Of a stretch of DNA of 64,000 nt, positions 18,166 to 26,790 are shown piece after piece. The translations under genes and the position numbers were made by a program. Numbering within the stretch: the stretch's first letter is position 1; each line of letters begins with the position of its first letter. The stretch is from Pseudomonas mandelii (GTDB lineage: Bacteria; Pseudomonadota; Gammaproteobacteria; Pseudomonadales; Pseudomonadaceae), in NCBI RefSeq assembly GCF_006438925.1, contig NZ_RCZA01000003.1, positions 100,241 through 164,240 on the forward strand, in the 5' to 3' direction. The notes below the pieces were generated by a model. The model saw nothing but the letters and a program-made list of their open reading frames with translations, was not told the DNA's origin and made no database searches.

Positions 18166-19680
18166 ATGGATACTCTTGGCTATTTGGGCCAGGGCTTCGG
18201 CGTCGCGCTGAGCCCGTACAACCTGGTGACCGCGCTGTGCGGCACCCTGATCGGCACCGTCGTCGGGCTGTTGCCAGGCCTGGGGCCGATCAACGGCGTG
18301 GCGCTGCTGATTCCGATTGCGTTCGCCCTCGGTCTGCCACCGGAGTCGGCGCTGATCCTGCTGGCGGCGGTGTACCTGGGTTGTGAATACGGCGGCCGGA
18401 TCAGCTCGATCCTGCTGAACATTCCGGGCGAAGCCTCCACTGTCATGACCACCCTCGACGGTTACCCGATGGCCCGCAAGGGTCTGGCCGGTGTAGCGTT
18501 GTCGCTGTCGGCGTGGAGTTCGTTCATCGGTGCGTTCATCGCCACTTGCGGCATGGTGCTGTTTGCCCCGCTGCTGGCGAAATGGGCGATTGCCTTTGGA
18601 CCGGCGGAGTATTTCGTGCTGATGGTGTTCGCGATTGTCTGCCTCGGCGGCATGGCCGGTGATCGACCACTGAAGACCTTTATCGCCGCGCTGATCGGTT
18701 TGTTTTTGTCGACCGTCGGGATCGATGCCAACAGCGGCGTGTACCGTTTCACCGGGGACAACATCCACTTGACCGACGGTATTCAGTTCGTTGTGCTGGT
18801 ACTGGGCTTGTTCTCCATCAGTGAAATCCTTCTGCTGCTGGAAAAAACCCATCGCGGCCAGGAAGCGGTGAAAGCTACCGGCCGGATGATGTTCAACTTC
18901 AAGGAAGCGTCGTCGGTGTTCGTGGTGAACATCCGTTGCGGTCTGCTCGGTTTCATCATGGGCGTTCTGCCGGGTGCCGGCGCAACACTGGCCAGTGCCG
19001 TGGCCTACATGACCGAAAAACGTATTGCCGGCGCCAATGGCACGTTCGGACAAGGCGACATGCGTGGCCTCGCGGCGCCGGAAACCGCCATCGGCGGCGC
19101 CGCCTGCGGTGCCCTGGTGCCGATGCTGACGCTCGGCGTTCCGGGTTCCGGTACCACGGCGGTGATGATCGGCGCGCTGTCGCTGTACAACATCACCCCG
19201 GGTCCGCTGCTGTTCCAACAGCAACCGGACATTGTCTGGGGCCTGATCGCTTCGTTGTTCGTCGCCAACATCATGCTGGTGATCCTCAACATCCCGATGA
19301 TCCGCATCTTCACCCGCATCCTGGCCGTGCCGAACTGGGCGCTGGTGCCAGTGATTGCGATCATCACCGGAATCGGCGTCTACGCGGTGCATGCCACCAC
19401 CTTCGACTTGTTCCTGATGATCGGCATCGGCATCTTCGGTTACATCCTGCGCAAGCTGGACTTCCCGTTGTCGCCGGTTCTGTTGGGCTTCATCCTTGGT
19501 GGCCTGATGGAGCAGAACCTGCGTCGCGCCCTGTCGATTTCCAACGGTGCGCTGGAAATCCTCTGGTCCAGCCCGATCACCTTCGGTGTCTGGGTGCTGA
19601 CCGCAATCATGTTGCTAATGCCGATCCTGCGGATCTGGCGCAAACGTTCGGTCGCCCGGCGCGCTATCGCCGATGTCTGA
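18166..19680 (+). CDS. tctA: Tripartite tricarboxylate transporter large subunit TctA
   Basis: A 504-residue polytopic membrane protein with the family's repeated motif GLLPGLGPINGVALLIPIAF near residue 27 and a second, related GVLPGAGATLASAVAY near residue 265. It is the transport channel of the system and is driven by an ion gradient. The start is 1 bp after the tctB stop; the next gene overlaps its end by 8 bp. Confidence 0.95.
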   Translation: MDTLGYLGQGFGVALSPYNLVTALCGTLIGTVVGLLPGLGPINGVALLIPIAFALGLPPESALILLAAVYLGCEYGGRISSILLNIPGEASTVMTTLDGYPMARKGLAGVALSLSAWSSFIGAFIATCGMVLFAPLLAKWAIAFGPAEYFVLMVFAIVCLGGMAGDRPLKTFIAALIGLFLSTVGIDANSGVYRFTGDNIHLTDGIQFVVLVLGLFSISEILLLLEKTHRGQEAVKATGRMMFNFKEASSVFVVNIRCGLLGFIMGVLPGAGATLASAVAYMTEKRIAGANGTFGQGDMRGLAAPETAIGGAACGALVPMLTLGVPGSGTTAVMIGALSLYNITPGPLLFQQQPDIVWGLIASLFVANIMLVILNIPMIRIFTRILAVPNWALVPVIAIITGIGVYAVHATTFDLFLMIGIGIFGYILRKLDFPLSPVLLGFILGGLMEQNLRRALSISNGALEILWSSPITFGVWVLTAIMLLMPILRIWRKRSVARRAIADV

Positions 19681-20713
19681 TCGAACACCCTTCAAAGCCT
19701 GGTGGGGAACCCCGCTGGTCGGTCTGCTGGGCGGTTACCTCGCCAGCCAGATCGGCTGGCCGCTGCCGTGGATGGTCGGCTCGTTGTTGGCGATCATCCT
19801 GGTGCGTTGCCTGACACCCTGGCAATTGGCGGAAATCCCTGGCGGCCGCAAGTGCGGCCAGTGGATTGTCGGCATCGGTATCGGCCTGCACTTCACCCCG
19901 GTGGTGATGGAGCAGGTCCTGAGCCACTTCGGTCTGATCTTCTTCGGTGCGTTGGTCACCAGCCTGTCGGCCGTGGTCGGGGTCTGGTTGATGCGGCGTA
20001 CCGGTGAAGATCGCGCGACCGCGTTTTTTTCCAGCATGCCAGGCGGCTCCGGGGAGATGGTCAACCTCGGCGCCCGCAATGGCGCGGTGCTCAGTCGCGT
20101 TGCGGCGGGGCAAAGTCTGCGGGTGTTGGTGGTGGTGCTGTGTGTGCCGGCGGCGTTCAAGTATTTGCTGGGCAGCGGCACGCCGGTTTTTCATCCGTCC
20201 GCCGTAAATTGGTGGTGGCTGGTCTTTCTATTCCCGGCCGGCGCCTTGGCCGCATGGCTGTGGGAACGTCTTCGTCAACCCAACCCTTGGCTGTTCGGGC
20301 CGTTGCTGGTGAGTGCAGCGGTGAGTATCGGCTGGGACCTGCACATCGGCTTGCCCAACGGCGGCAGCCAGATCGGCCAATGGTTGATAGGCAGCGGGTT
20401 GGGGTGTCACTTCAATCGGCAGTTTTTCCGGCGTGCGCCTTCTTTTATGGGACGGACCTTGATCGGCACGGTGCTGACCATGTTGATCGCCACGCTGGCA
20501 GCATTGGGGTTGAGTGCGCTGACGCATTTGGATTTGCGTTCGCTGACGTTAGGCATGATGCCCGGCGGGATTGCGGAGATGAGCCTGACGGCAGAGACAT
20601 TGCAGTTGTCGGTGCCGCTGGTGACGGCGATGCAGGTGATGCGGCTGTTGTTTGTGTTGTTTCTGGCGGAGCCGTTGTTCAAGTATTGGAATCGGCAGCC
20701 GGATTCTGTCTGA
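19673..20713 (+). CDS. AbrB-family membrane protein
   Basis: A 346-residue inner-membrane protein of the AbrB/YaaH-like family (Pfam Ammonia_monoxygenase/AbrB duplication), not the DNA-binding AbrB. It shows two similar halves, each with a G-rich motif: SMPGGSGEMVNLGAR near residue 120 and MMPGGIAEMSLTA near 295. Translational overlap with tctA (8 bp) implies coupled expression, so it probably works with tricarboxylate uptake or export. Its substrate is unknown. Confidence 0.82.
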   Translation: MSDRTPFKAWWGTPLVGLLGGYLASQIGWPLPWMVGSLLAIILVRCLTPWQLAEIPGGRKCGQWIVGIGIGLHFTPVVMEQVLSHFGLIFFGALVTSLSAVVGVWLMRRTGEDRATAFFSSMPGGSGEMVNLGARNGAVLSRVAAGQSLRVLVVVLCVPAAFKYLLGSGTPVFHPSAVNWWWLVFLFPAGALAAWLWERLRQPNPWLFGPLLVSAAVSIGWDLHIGLPNGGSQIGQWLIGSGLGCHFNRQFFRRAPSFMGRTLIGTVLTMLIATLAALGLSALTHLDLRSLTLGMMPGGIAEMSLTAETLQLSVPLVTAMQVMRLLFVLFLAEPLFKYWNRQPDSV

Positions 20714-20730
20714 AAGACCGAGTCGCCCCC

Positions 20731-20795
20731 TTCGCGAGCAGGCTCGCTCCCACAGGGTTCGCGTGATCCTTGTGGGAGCGAGCCTGCTCGCGAAG
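20731..20795. repeat. REP inverted pair
   Basis: Oppositely oriented TCGCGAGCAGGCTCGCTCCC copies with a short spacer between the convergent AbrB-family gene and ung. It could form a long hairpin at both transcript ends. Confidence 0.9.
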
Positions 20796-20815
20796 GGGCC
20801 AACTCGGTCAACGCA

Positions 20816-21508
20816 TCAAACTGGCGGCAACCGCCACTCGATCGGCGTCTCGCCATTCTGCTCAAGATATTTATTGGTTCGACTAAAGTGCCCGCACCCG
20901 AGGAAGCCCCGATAAGCGGACAACGGTGACGGATGCACCGAGGTCAGCACCAGATGCTTGGTGGCATCGATCAGTTTCTGCTTGCTCTGGGCATGCGCGC
21001 CCCACAGCAGGAACACCAGATGTGGCTGGTGTTCACTGACCACTTCGATAATCCGATCGGTAAAGTGTTGCCAGCCTTTGCCCGCATGGGCGTTGGCGTT
21101 GGCGCGTTCCACGGTCATGGTGGTGTTGATCATCAGCACGCCCTGGTCGGCCCAGCTTTGCAGGCAACCGTGGGTCGGGATGTCGATGTTCAGATCACGT
21201 TTCAACTCTTTATAGATGTTCACCAGCGACGGCGGTGCCGGTACGCCCGGTTGCACCGAAAAGCACAAGCCGTGGGCCTGTCCCGGACCGTGGTACGGGT
21301 CCTGGCCGAGGATGACGACTTTGACTTTATCCAGCGGTGTCGAATTGAGCGCGTTGAAAATCATCGGTCCTGGAGGGTAGATTTCCTTGCCGGCCGCGCG
21401 CTCCTCTTGCAGGAAGTTGCGCAACTCTGCCATGTAGGGCTGGTCGAATTCGGCACGCAGTGCCTCCTTCCAGCTCGGTTCGAGTTTGATACGGTCGTCA
21501 GCAGTCAT
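20816..21508 (-). CDS. ung: Uracil-DNA glycosylase
   Basis: A 230-residue family 1 UDG that removes uracil from DNA. It has the water-activating motif [18 protein letters not shown] and the DNA-intercalation loop [10 protein letters not shown]. The chosen start at 21508 ([16 protein letters not shown] after Met) matches the P. aeruginosa enzyme; an in-frame ATG 7 codons upstream at 21529 is less likely. Divergent from the CoA hydrolase gene. Confidence 0.96.
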   Translation of the reverse strand: MTADDRIKLEPSWKEALRAEFDQPYMAELRNFLQEERAAGKEIYPPGPMIFNALNSTPLDKVKVVILGQDPYHGPGQAHGLCFSVQPGVPAPPSLVNIYKELKRDLNIDIPTHGCLQSWADQGVLMINTTMTVERANANAHAGKGWQHFTDRIIEVVSEHQPHLVFLLWGAHAQSKQKLIDATKHLVLTSVHPSPLSAYRGFLGCGHFSRTNKYLEQNGETPIEWRLPPV

Positions 21509-21640
21509 GGTTACATCCGGCAAAAACAATGGGGCGAACCCTAGGAAAGCCCATCACGCTTGTCAATTGATCTGACGCAGATCCGGCACTTTCCTACATA
21601 GCGATCATACTGAACGCTCAAATTCCCGATCGAGGTCACG

Positions 21641-22744
21641 ATGAATCTGCACTTCGAAGAACTCACGGGCACCGACGGCGCACGCATCGGAGTCGCCAGC
21701 CTGGATGCCGAAAAGTCCCTCAACGCCCTGTCCTTGCCGATGATCAACGCCTTGCGCGATCAACTGGACGTCTGGGCCAAAGAACCGCAAATCGTCTGCG
21801 TCGTGCTGCGCGGCAACGGCACCAAGGCCTTTTGCGCCGGTGGCGAAGTACGCAGCCTGGTGGAAGCCTGTCGCGCCCATCCCGGCGAAGTGCCGCCGCT
21901 GGCCGCGCATTTCTTTGCGGCGGAATATCGCCTGGACTTCAATCTGCACACTTACCCTAAACCGCTGATCTGCTGGGGGCATGGCTATGTGCTCGGCGGC
22001 GGCATGGGGCTGCTGCAAGGAGCGGGCATCCGGATTGTTACGCCGAGCAGCCGCCTGGCGATGCCGGAGATCAGTATCGGTTTGTACCCGGATGTCGGGG
22101 CCAGTTGGTTTTTGTCGCGCCTGCCCGGCAAGCTGGGATTGTTTCTCGGCCTGACCGGCGCCCATATGAACGGTCGCGATGCGATCGATCTGGACCTGGC
22201 CGACCGTTTCCTGCTCGACGAACAGCAGGAAGAGCTGATGGAAGGCCTGCTGCAGTTGAACTGGCAGGAACAGACGCCGATGCAGCTGAACAGCCTGCTC
22301 AAGGCCTTGCAGCAGGAAGCGATCGCGCAAATGCCTGAAGCTCAGTGGCTACCGCGACGCCAGCAGATCGATGAGCTGCTGGATGTCAGTGACGTGCGCT
22401 GCGCCTGGAAGGCCATCAGCCAGCTGCGCGACAACACGGATCTGCTGCTCAGCCGTGCCGCGAAAACCATGAGCGAAGGCTCGCCACTGACCGCTCATCT
22501 GGTGTGGGAACAGATCGCCCGCGCCCGACACATGTCGCTGGCGCAAGTCTTTCAGATGGAATACACCATGAGCCTCAACTGCTGCCGTCATCCTGAGTTC
22601 AGCGAAGGCGTGCGCGCACGGTTGATCGACAAGGATCAAAAACCCCATTGGCACTGGCCAGACATCAATAACCTGCCGGATGCAGTGATAGAAGCGCATT
22701 TCCACAAGGCCTGGGAAGGCCGGCATCCTCTGGCCGATCTGTAG
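21641..22744 (+). CDS. 3-hydroxyisobutyryl-CoA hydrolase-type crotonase
   Basis: A 367-residue crotonase-superfamily enzyme. The length and the C-terminal extension containing HPEFSEGVRARLIDKDQKPHW distinguish 3-hydroxyisobutyryl-CoA hydrolases from ordinary enoyl-CoA hydratases. The oxyanion-hole motifs are FCAGGEVRSL and GGGMGLLQGA, and MPEISIGLYPDVGASWFL carries the catalytic acid. It acts in valine breakdown, releasing 3-hydroxyisobutyrate. No other valine genes adjoin it here. GAGG precedes the ATG. Confidence 0.85.
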   Translation: MNLHFEELTGTDGARIGVASLDAEKSLNALSLPMINALRDQLDVWAKEPQIVCVVLRGNGTKAFCAGGEVRSLVEACRAHPGEVPPLAAHFFAAEYRLDFNLHTYPKPLICWGHGYVLGGGMGLLQGAGIRIVTPSSRLAMPEISIGLYPDVGASWFLSRLPGKLGLFLGLTGAHMNGRDAIDLDLADRFLLDEQQEELMEGLLQLNWQEQTPMQLNSLLKALQQEAIAQMPEAQWLPRRQQIDELLDVSDVRCAWKAISQLRDNTDLLLSRAAKTMSEGSPLTAHLVWEQIARARHMSLAQVFQMEYTMSLNCCRHPEFSEGVRARLIDKDQKPHWHWPDINNLPDAVIEAHFHKAWEGRHPLADL

Positions 22745-22764
22745 GAATACTGAAATCCGGGCAT

Positions 22765-22796
22765 AAAAAAGCGGCGCTTCATGCGCCGCTTTTTTT
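22765..22796. terminator. Bidirectional terminator
   Basis: A AAGCGGCGC-TTCAT-GCGCCGCTT hairpin with A run before and T run after, between convergent genes. Confidence 0.93.
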
Positions 22797-22804
22797 ATGA
22801 GCGT

Positions 22805-23233
22805 TTAACGGTGGCCGCCTCGGCCATCGTGATCACCGCGACCGTTGTGGTCGCCTCGTCCGCCACGATTGTCCCGCCCCCCATGTCCGCGGTAGTCGTC
22901 GTTCCTGCCGTCGCGGTTACGGCCGTCCCAACCGTGATTCTGATGGGCCCGATAGTCGCCTCGTTGCGACTGGTAATAGCGTGGTGCCGGTTGATAAACC
23001 CGCGGCTGATGGTAATACCGCGGCGTTGGCTGGTAATACCGCGCTGGCGGTGCGTAGTACCGGCGTGGTTGCGTGTAATAACCGCCACCACCTGAGTAGT
23101 AAGGCCCGCCGTCATAATAGGCTGGCGAGGTATAGACCTCGGAACTGTAGTAGCTGGCTCCTCCATCGGAATAAGGCACACATGCACCAAGAGACAATCC
23201 CAATACAGCAATCAGAAGAATTCGCAGATACAT
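22805..23233 (-). CDS. Tyr/Gly/Arg-rich putative lipoprotein
   Basis: A 142-residue exported protein of unknown function. Residues 1-17 are a signal peptide with lipobox LGAC (Cys18). The mature part is low complexity: Tyr-Pro-Arg repeats (PRRYYAPPARYYQPTPRYY) in the first half and Gly/Asp/Arg/His repeats (DGRNRDGRNDDYRGHGG) in the second. The start is set by AGGAGGCCGCC just before ATG 23233; the same 14-base start context recurs at the next gene, showing the two are related. Likely an outer-membrane or surface lipoprotein. Confidence 0.75.
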   Translation of the reverse strand: MYLRILLIAVLGLSLGACVPYSDGGASYYSSEVYTSPAYYDGGPYYSGGGGYYTQPRRYYAPPARYYQPTPRYYHQPRVYQPAPRYYQSQRGDYRAHQNHGWDGRNRDGRNDDYRGHGGRDNRGGRGDHNGRGDHDGRGGHR

Positions 23234-23400
23234 GGCGGCCTCCTGGACCGCGAGTGAGCCACACCAGCGACGCTGGCAGGCGACAGTCAATTATTCGGTG
23301 ACTGTCGAAAGATCAGACATCGTTTTCCAAATCTGGTGCGTTCCTGAAACACATTGAAACAAGTCACCGATGAAAGGTTTTTCATCCATTCACCCGCTGA

Positions 23401-23643
23401 TTAATGGTGGCCACCACGATATCCACCGCCGTAATAACGTGGCGAATGCCCGCCCCAATAGTAGTAGCGATAGCCGCCATAAAAGCGCGGACCATAGTAA
23501 TAACGCGGTCCGTAATAGTAGGAATAGGGCGAATAGCCGGGGTAGTAATAAGGCTCGGAATACACATCATAGCCACCGGCGTAGTAGTAGCAGCCGGACA
23601 CCCCCAGACCGAGAACAACACCGAACAACAATCGACGAAACAT
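23401..23643 (-). CDS. Small Tyr/Gly-rich putative lipoprotein
   Basis: An 80-residue exported protein related in layout to the next gene on this strand. It has a signal peptide with lipobox VSGC (Cys17), then almost only Tyr, Gly, Pro, Arg (YYYGPRYYYGPRFYGGYRY) and a His-rich end. The ribosome site AGGAGGCCGCC before ATG 23643 is identical to that of the paralogue. Function unknown; the composition recalls surface or matrix-binding proteins. Confidence 0.7.
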   Translation of the reverse strand: MFRRLLFGVVLGLGVSGCYYYAGGYDVYSEPYYYPGYSPYSYYYGPRYYYGPRFYGGYRYYYWGGHSPRYYGGGYRGGHH

Positions 23644-23764
23644 GGCGGCCTCCTGAAAGACCCACAGCCGGAACAGGCCGGCTGACACCATTTTTGACTG
23701 GCAATGCTGCGCCGAGTGCCGAGCCGCCTGGACCTTCAGATCAGCGGCCGGCCCGATCCATTGC

Positions 23765-23780
23765 GGTGCATCCATGCACC
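23765..23780. promoter_or_regulatory. Palindrome GGTGCA-N4-TGCACC upstream of the guanidine operon
   Basis: A perfect 6-bp inverted repeat 92 bp before the sigma-54-like promoter. The halves are those of NtrC sites, although the order is inverted relative to the classic TGCACC-N5-GGTGCA. It is a candidate enhancer site; assignment is tentative. Confidence 0.35.
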
Positions 23781-23856
23781 ATCACAAGGCAACGCCGCCA
23801 CCTGTCTCCAACGCGCCAGTTGCGTAATCGCCCACGCTAGAGCGTTCAAGCCGACT

Positions 23857-23872
23857 TGGCACGGCTCTCGCT
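23857..23872 (+). promoter_or_regulatory. Sigma-54-type promoter of the guanidine operon
   Basis: TGGCACG-N4-TCGCT keeps the essential GG and GC doublets exactly 10 bp apart, with one mismatch to TGGCACG-N4-TTGCW. It lies about 55 bp before the riboswitch. A nitrogen-controlled sigma-54 promoter would suit a pathway that yields ammonia. Confidence 0.6.
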
Positions 23873-23926
23873 TTAGCAAAGACGTGCAGGAGTCATCACA
23901 GGTTCGCGGCACCACAATTTGCAATG

Positions 23927-24083
23927 GCTGACTAGGGTTCCGGCTCGCTAAGGCGAGTGGCTGGTCCGAGAGTTGGCGACCTCCAGTTGAGGTTACACGG
24001 CGGGACAAAAGCCCGGGAGACAAGCCACCGTTCGCGGTGCCGCGTTGACTCCTGCCCGCCCTTGATCAACTGGAGAATCACCC
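23927..24083 (+). ncRNA. Guanidine-I riboswitch (ykkC class) and its leader
   Basis: The conserved blocks of the ykkC aptamer are all present in order: CTAGGGTTCCG (23932-23942), GGTCCGAGAG (23963-23972), and ACACGGCGGGAC then AAAGCCCGGGAGA (23995-24020). An aptamer hairpin ACCTC-CAGTT-GAGGT sits at 23979-23993. Part of it, CTCCAGTTGA (23981-23990), is perfectly complementary to TCAACTGGAG (24066-24075), which contains the ribosome site of the next gene. Guanidine binding should favour the aptamer hairpin and free the ribosome site. The mechanism is inferred from these two exclusive pairings. Confidence 0.93.
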
Positions 24084-25160
24084 ATGCTCAAGCTTCGTTT
24101 ACCCGCCCTGCTCGCCGCTGCTTTCGCAGCTTTCGCAGCTTTCGTGAGCGTCTCGTCCCAAGCCGCCCAGAAAGACCACTTCAGTGTTTGCTGGACCATC
24201 TATGCCGGCTGGATGCCCTGGGAATACGCTGGCAGCCAAGGCATCGTCGATAAATGGGCGAAGAAGTACGGCATCAAGATCGATGTGGTGCAGCTCAATG
24301 ACTACGTCGAATCCATCAACCAATACACCGCCGGCCAGTTCGACGGCTGCACCATGACCAACATGGATGCACTGACCATCCCGGCGGCCGGTGGCGTCGA
24401 CAGCACCGCGCTGATCGTCAGCGACTTCTCCAACGGCAACGACGGCATTGTGCTCAAGGGCGACGGCAAGAAAGTCACCGACCTCAAAGGCATGGACGTC
24501 AATCTGGTGGAACTCTCGGTTTCCCACTACCTGCTGGCCCGGGCGCTGGATTCGGTCGATCTCACCGAGAAAGACCTGAGAGTGGTCAACACCTCGGACG
24601 CCGACATCTCGGCTGCCTTCAACACCGATCAGGTCAACGCCGTCACCACCTGGAACCCGATGCTTTCGGACATCAAAGCCAAGCCCGGGGTGACCGAAGT
24701 GTTCAACTCCAGCCAGGTCCCCGGCGAAATCATGGACATGATGGTGGTCAACAGCGCCACCCTCAAAGACAACCCGGCCCTGGGCAAAGCGCTGACCGGC
24801 GCCTGGTTCGAAGTGGTCGAGTTGATGAACGCAAAAAACGCCGCCAGCAAAACCGCCCTCGAACACATGGCCAAAGCCTCGGGCACCGATCTGGCCGGTT
24901 TTCAGTCGCAACTGGACACCACCAAATTGTTCGCCACGCCCAAAGAAGCCCTGGCGTTCTCCACCAGCAAGCAACTGCCGGAAACCATGCGCAAAGTGGC
25001 CGAGTTCTCGTTCCAGCACGGCTTGCTCGGTGAGGGCGCCAAGGACACCAGTGCAGTCGGCATGGCCTTCGCCAACGGCGTCACCAGCGGCGACAAGACC
25101 AACCTCAAGCTGCGCTTCGACCCCACCTACGTGCAGATGGCTGCCGACGCCAAGCTGTAA
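24084..25160 (+). CDS. Guanidine-operon ABC transporter, periplasmic binding protein
   Basis: A 358-residue periplasmic binding protein of the NitT/TauT (NMT1-like) type. The signal peptide (residues 1-28) contains an unusual AAAFAAFAAF run, and the mature protein starts near AAQKDHF. The body shows the usual two-lobe fold, with CTMTNMDALTIPAAGG and STALIVSDFSNGNDG as ligand-side loops. Placed first behind a guanidine-I riboswitch and before a permease, an ATPase and guanidine breakdown genes, it most likely binds guanidine, although annotation tools would call it a nitrate/sulfonate/taurine binder. ATG 24084 follows GGAG by 8 nt. Confidence 0.85.
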   Translation: MLKLRLPALLAAAFAAFAAFVSVSSQAAQKDHFSVCWTIYAGWMPWEYAGSQGIVDKWAKKYGIKIDVVQLNDYVESINQYTAGQFDGCTMTNMDALTIPAAGGVDSTALIVSDFSNGNDGIVLKGDGKKVTDLKGMDVNLVELSVSHYLLARALDSVDLTEKDLRVVNTSDADISAAFNTDQVNAVTTWNPMLSDIKAKPGVTEVFNSSQVPGEIMDMMVVNSATLKDNPALGKALTGAWFEVVELMNAKNAASKTALEHMAKASGTDLAGFQSQLDTTKLFATPKEALAFSTSKQLPETMRKVAEFSFQHGLLGEGAKDTSAVGMAFANGVTSGDKTNLKLRFDPTYVQMAADAKL

Positions 25161-25176
25161 TCAGGAGGACCTGGCC

Positions 25177-25992
25177 ATGCGCCTGATCAATCGCCACCCG
25201 GATCGCCCGAGTCGCCTGCTGTTGGTGATCCTGCCGTTCGCCCTGGTGCTGTTCGCCTACTTCATGGGCTCGGCCGAGCGGCTGACGGACAACCCCAATG
25301 ACAAGCTGCTGCCGAGCGCCGTGCAGATGACCGACGCGGTGAAACGCCTGGCGTTCACCGCCGACACCCGCACCGGTGAATACGTGTTGTGGCAAGACAC
25401 CGCGTCCAGCCTGCGACGCCTGGCCATCGGCCTCGGCATCAGCGCGCTGGCCGGGCTGTGCCTGGGCATCGCCGCCGGTACGCTGCCGCTGTTTGGCGCA
25501 CCGTTGTCGCCGATGCTGACGGTGCTGTCGATGGTGCCGCCGCTGGCGATTCTGCCGATTCTGTTCATTGTGTTCGGCTTGGGGGAGTTGTCGAAAGTGA
25601 TGCTGATCGTTATCGGCATCACCCCGTGCCTGGCCCGTGATCTGGAGCAGCGCGCCCGGGAAATTCCCGTCGAGTTGCTGATCAAGGCCCAGACCCTCGG
25701 CGCTTCGACCTGGACGCTGATGCTGCGCGTGGTACTGCCGCAATTGCTGCCACGCTTGTTGATCTCGCTGCGACTGATGCTTGGCTCGGCGTGGTTGTTC
25801 CTGATCGCCGCTGAAGCCATTGCCTCGACCGATGGCCTCGGCTACCGGATTTTCCTGGTGCGCCGCTACTTGGCGATGGACGTGATTTTGCCCTATGTGG
25901 TCTGGATCACCCTGCTCGCCTGGCTGATGGATTGGGGCTTGAAACGCCTGACCCAGCGCGCGTTCCCTTGGTATGAAGGAGCGCGGGCATGA
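25177..25992 (+). CDS. Guanidine-operon ABC transporter permease
   Basis: A 271-residue inner-membrane permease with about six spans and the binding-protein-dependent EAA-like loop (REIPVELLIKAQTLGASTWTLM). ATG 25177 has AGGAGG 8 nt upstream; the frame extends further up only inside the previous gene. It is 16 bp behind the binding-protein gene and its stop overlaps the ATPase start (ATGA). Confidence 0.88.
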   Translation: MRLINRHPDRPSRLLLVILPFALVLFAYFMGSAERLTDNPNDKLLPSAVQMTDAVKRLAFTADTRTGEYVLWQDTASSLRRLAIGLGISALAGLCLGIAAGTLPLFGAPLSPMLTVLSMVPPLAILPILFIVFGLGELSKVMLIVIGITPCLARDLEQRAREIPVELLIKAQTLGASTWTLMLRVVLPQLLPRLLISLRLMLGSAWLFLIAAEAIASTDGLGYRIFLVRRYLAMDVILPYVVWITLLAWLMDWGLKRLTQRAFPWYEGARA

Positions 25993-26777
25993 GCTTCATC
26001 ACAGTGAAAAACGTCTGGCAGCAATACGCTGATCAGGTGGTACTCGAAGGCTTGAACCTGAACGTCAACGAGGGTGAGTTCTGCACCTTGGTCGGCGCCT
26101 CCGGTTGCGGTAAATCGACTTTCCTGCGGTTGTTGCTCGGCCAGGAACGCGCCAGTCGCGGTGAGATTCTGCTCGACGGCCAAACCCTGGCTGGCGAACC
26201 GGATGCCAGCCGTGGCGTGGTGTTCCAGCGTTACTCGGTGTTCCCGCATATAACGGTGCTGGACAACGTCGCCCTGGGCCTCGAACTGCCGCGCTCGCCT
26301 CTGCTCGGACGTTTGTTCGGCAGCGCAAAAAAAGATGCACGAGAACAGGCATCAGTGCTGCTGCACAAAGTCGGCCTGGGCCATTCGCTGGACAAGTACC
26401 CGGCGCAGCTTTCCGGCGGCATGCAGCAACGACTGGCGATTGCCCAAGCGCTGATCATGAAGCCTCGGGTATTGCTACTCGACGAACCGTTCGGCGCCCT
26501 CGATCCAGGCATCCGCAAAGACATGCACGGCCTGCTGCTGGAGCTATGGCGCGAGACGCAACTGACGGTGTTCATGGTCACCCACGACCTGTCCGAAGGC
26601 TTCAGCCTCGGCACGCGCCTGCTGGTGTTCGACAAGGTCCGCGTCGACCCGCATGCCCCCGGCGCCTATGGCGCGCGCATAACCTACGACATCCCTTTGA
26701 ACAGCGACCGCCGCGCCCATCGCGCCGCCGTCGATGCCTTGCCGGCAGAGCTGGCAGGCACGCTTCGTACCGCTTAA
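25989..26777 (+). CDS. Guanidine-operon ABC transporter ATPase
   Basis: A 262-residue ABC ATPase. Walker A is GASGCGKST (about 36-44), signature LSGGMQQRLAIAQAL, Walker B LLLDEPFGALD, and switch His in VTHDLSEG. The 4-bp overlap with the permease shows translational coupling. It energises uptake of the substrate delivered by the binding protein. Confidence 0.92.
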   Translation: MSFITVKNVWQQYADQVVLEGLNLNVNEGEFCTLVGASGCGKSTFLRLLLGQERASRGEILLDGQTLAGEPDASRGVVFQRYSVFPHITVLDNVALGLELPRSPLLGRLFGSAKKDAREQASVLLHKVGLGHSLDKYPAQLSGGMQQRLAIAQALIMKPRVLLLDEPFGALDPGIRKDMHGLLLELWRETQLTVFMVTHDLSEGFSLGTRLLVFDKVRVDPHAPGAYGARITYDIPLNSDRRAHRAAVDALPAELAGTLRTA

Positions 26778-26790
26778 GAGGACTTTGCAC

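Noticed and set aside
18085..19392. Open frame of 435 codons on the minus strand
   Set aside because: Antisense to tctA and tctB, which are secure by family and operon context.
24084..26777. Nitrate, sulfonate or taurine transporter
   Set aside because: The family resemblance is real, but the guanidine-I riboswitch and the downstream guanidine enzymes favour guanidine.
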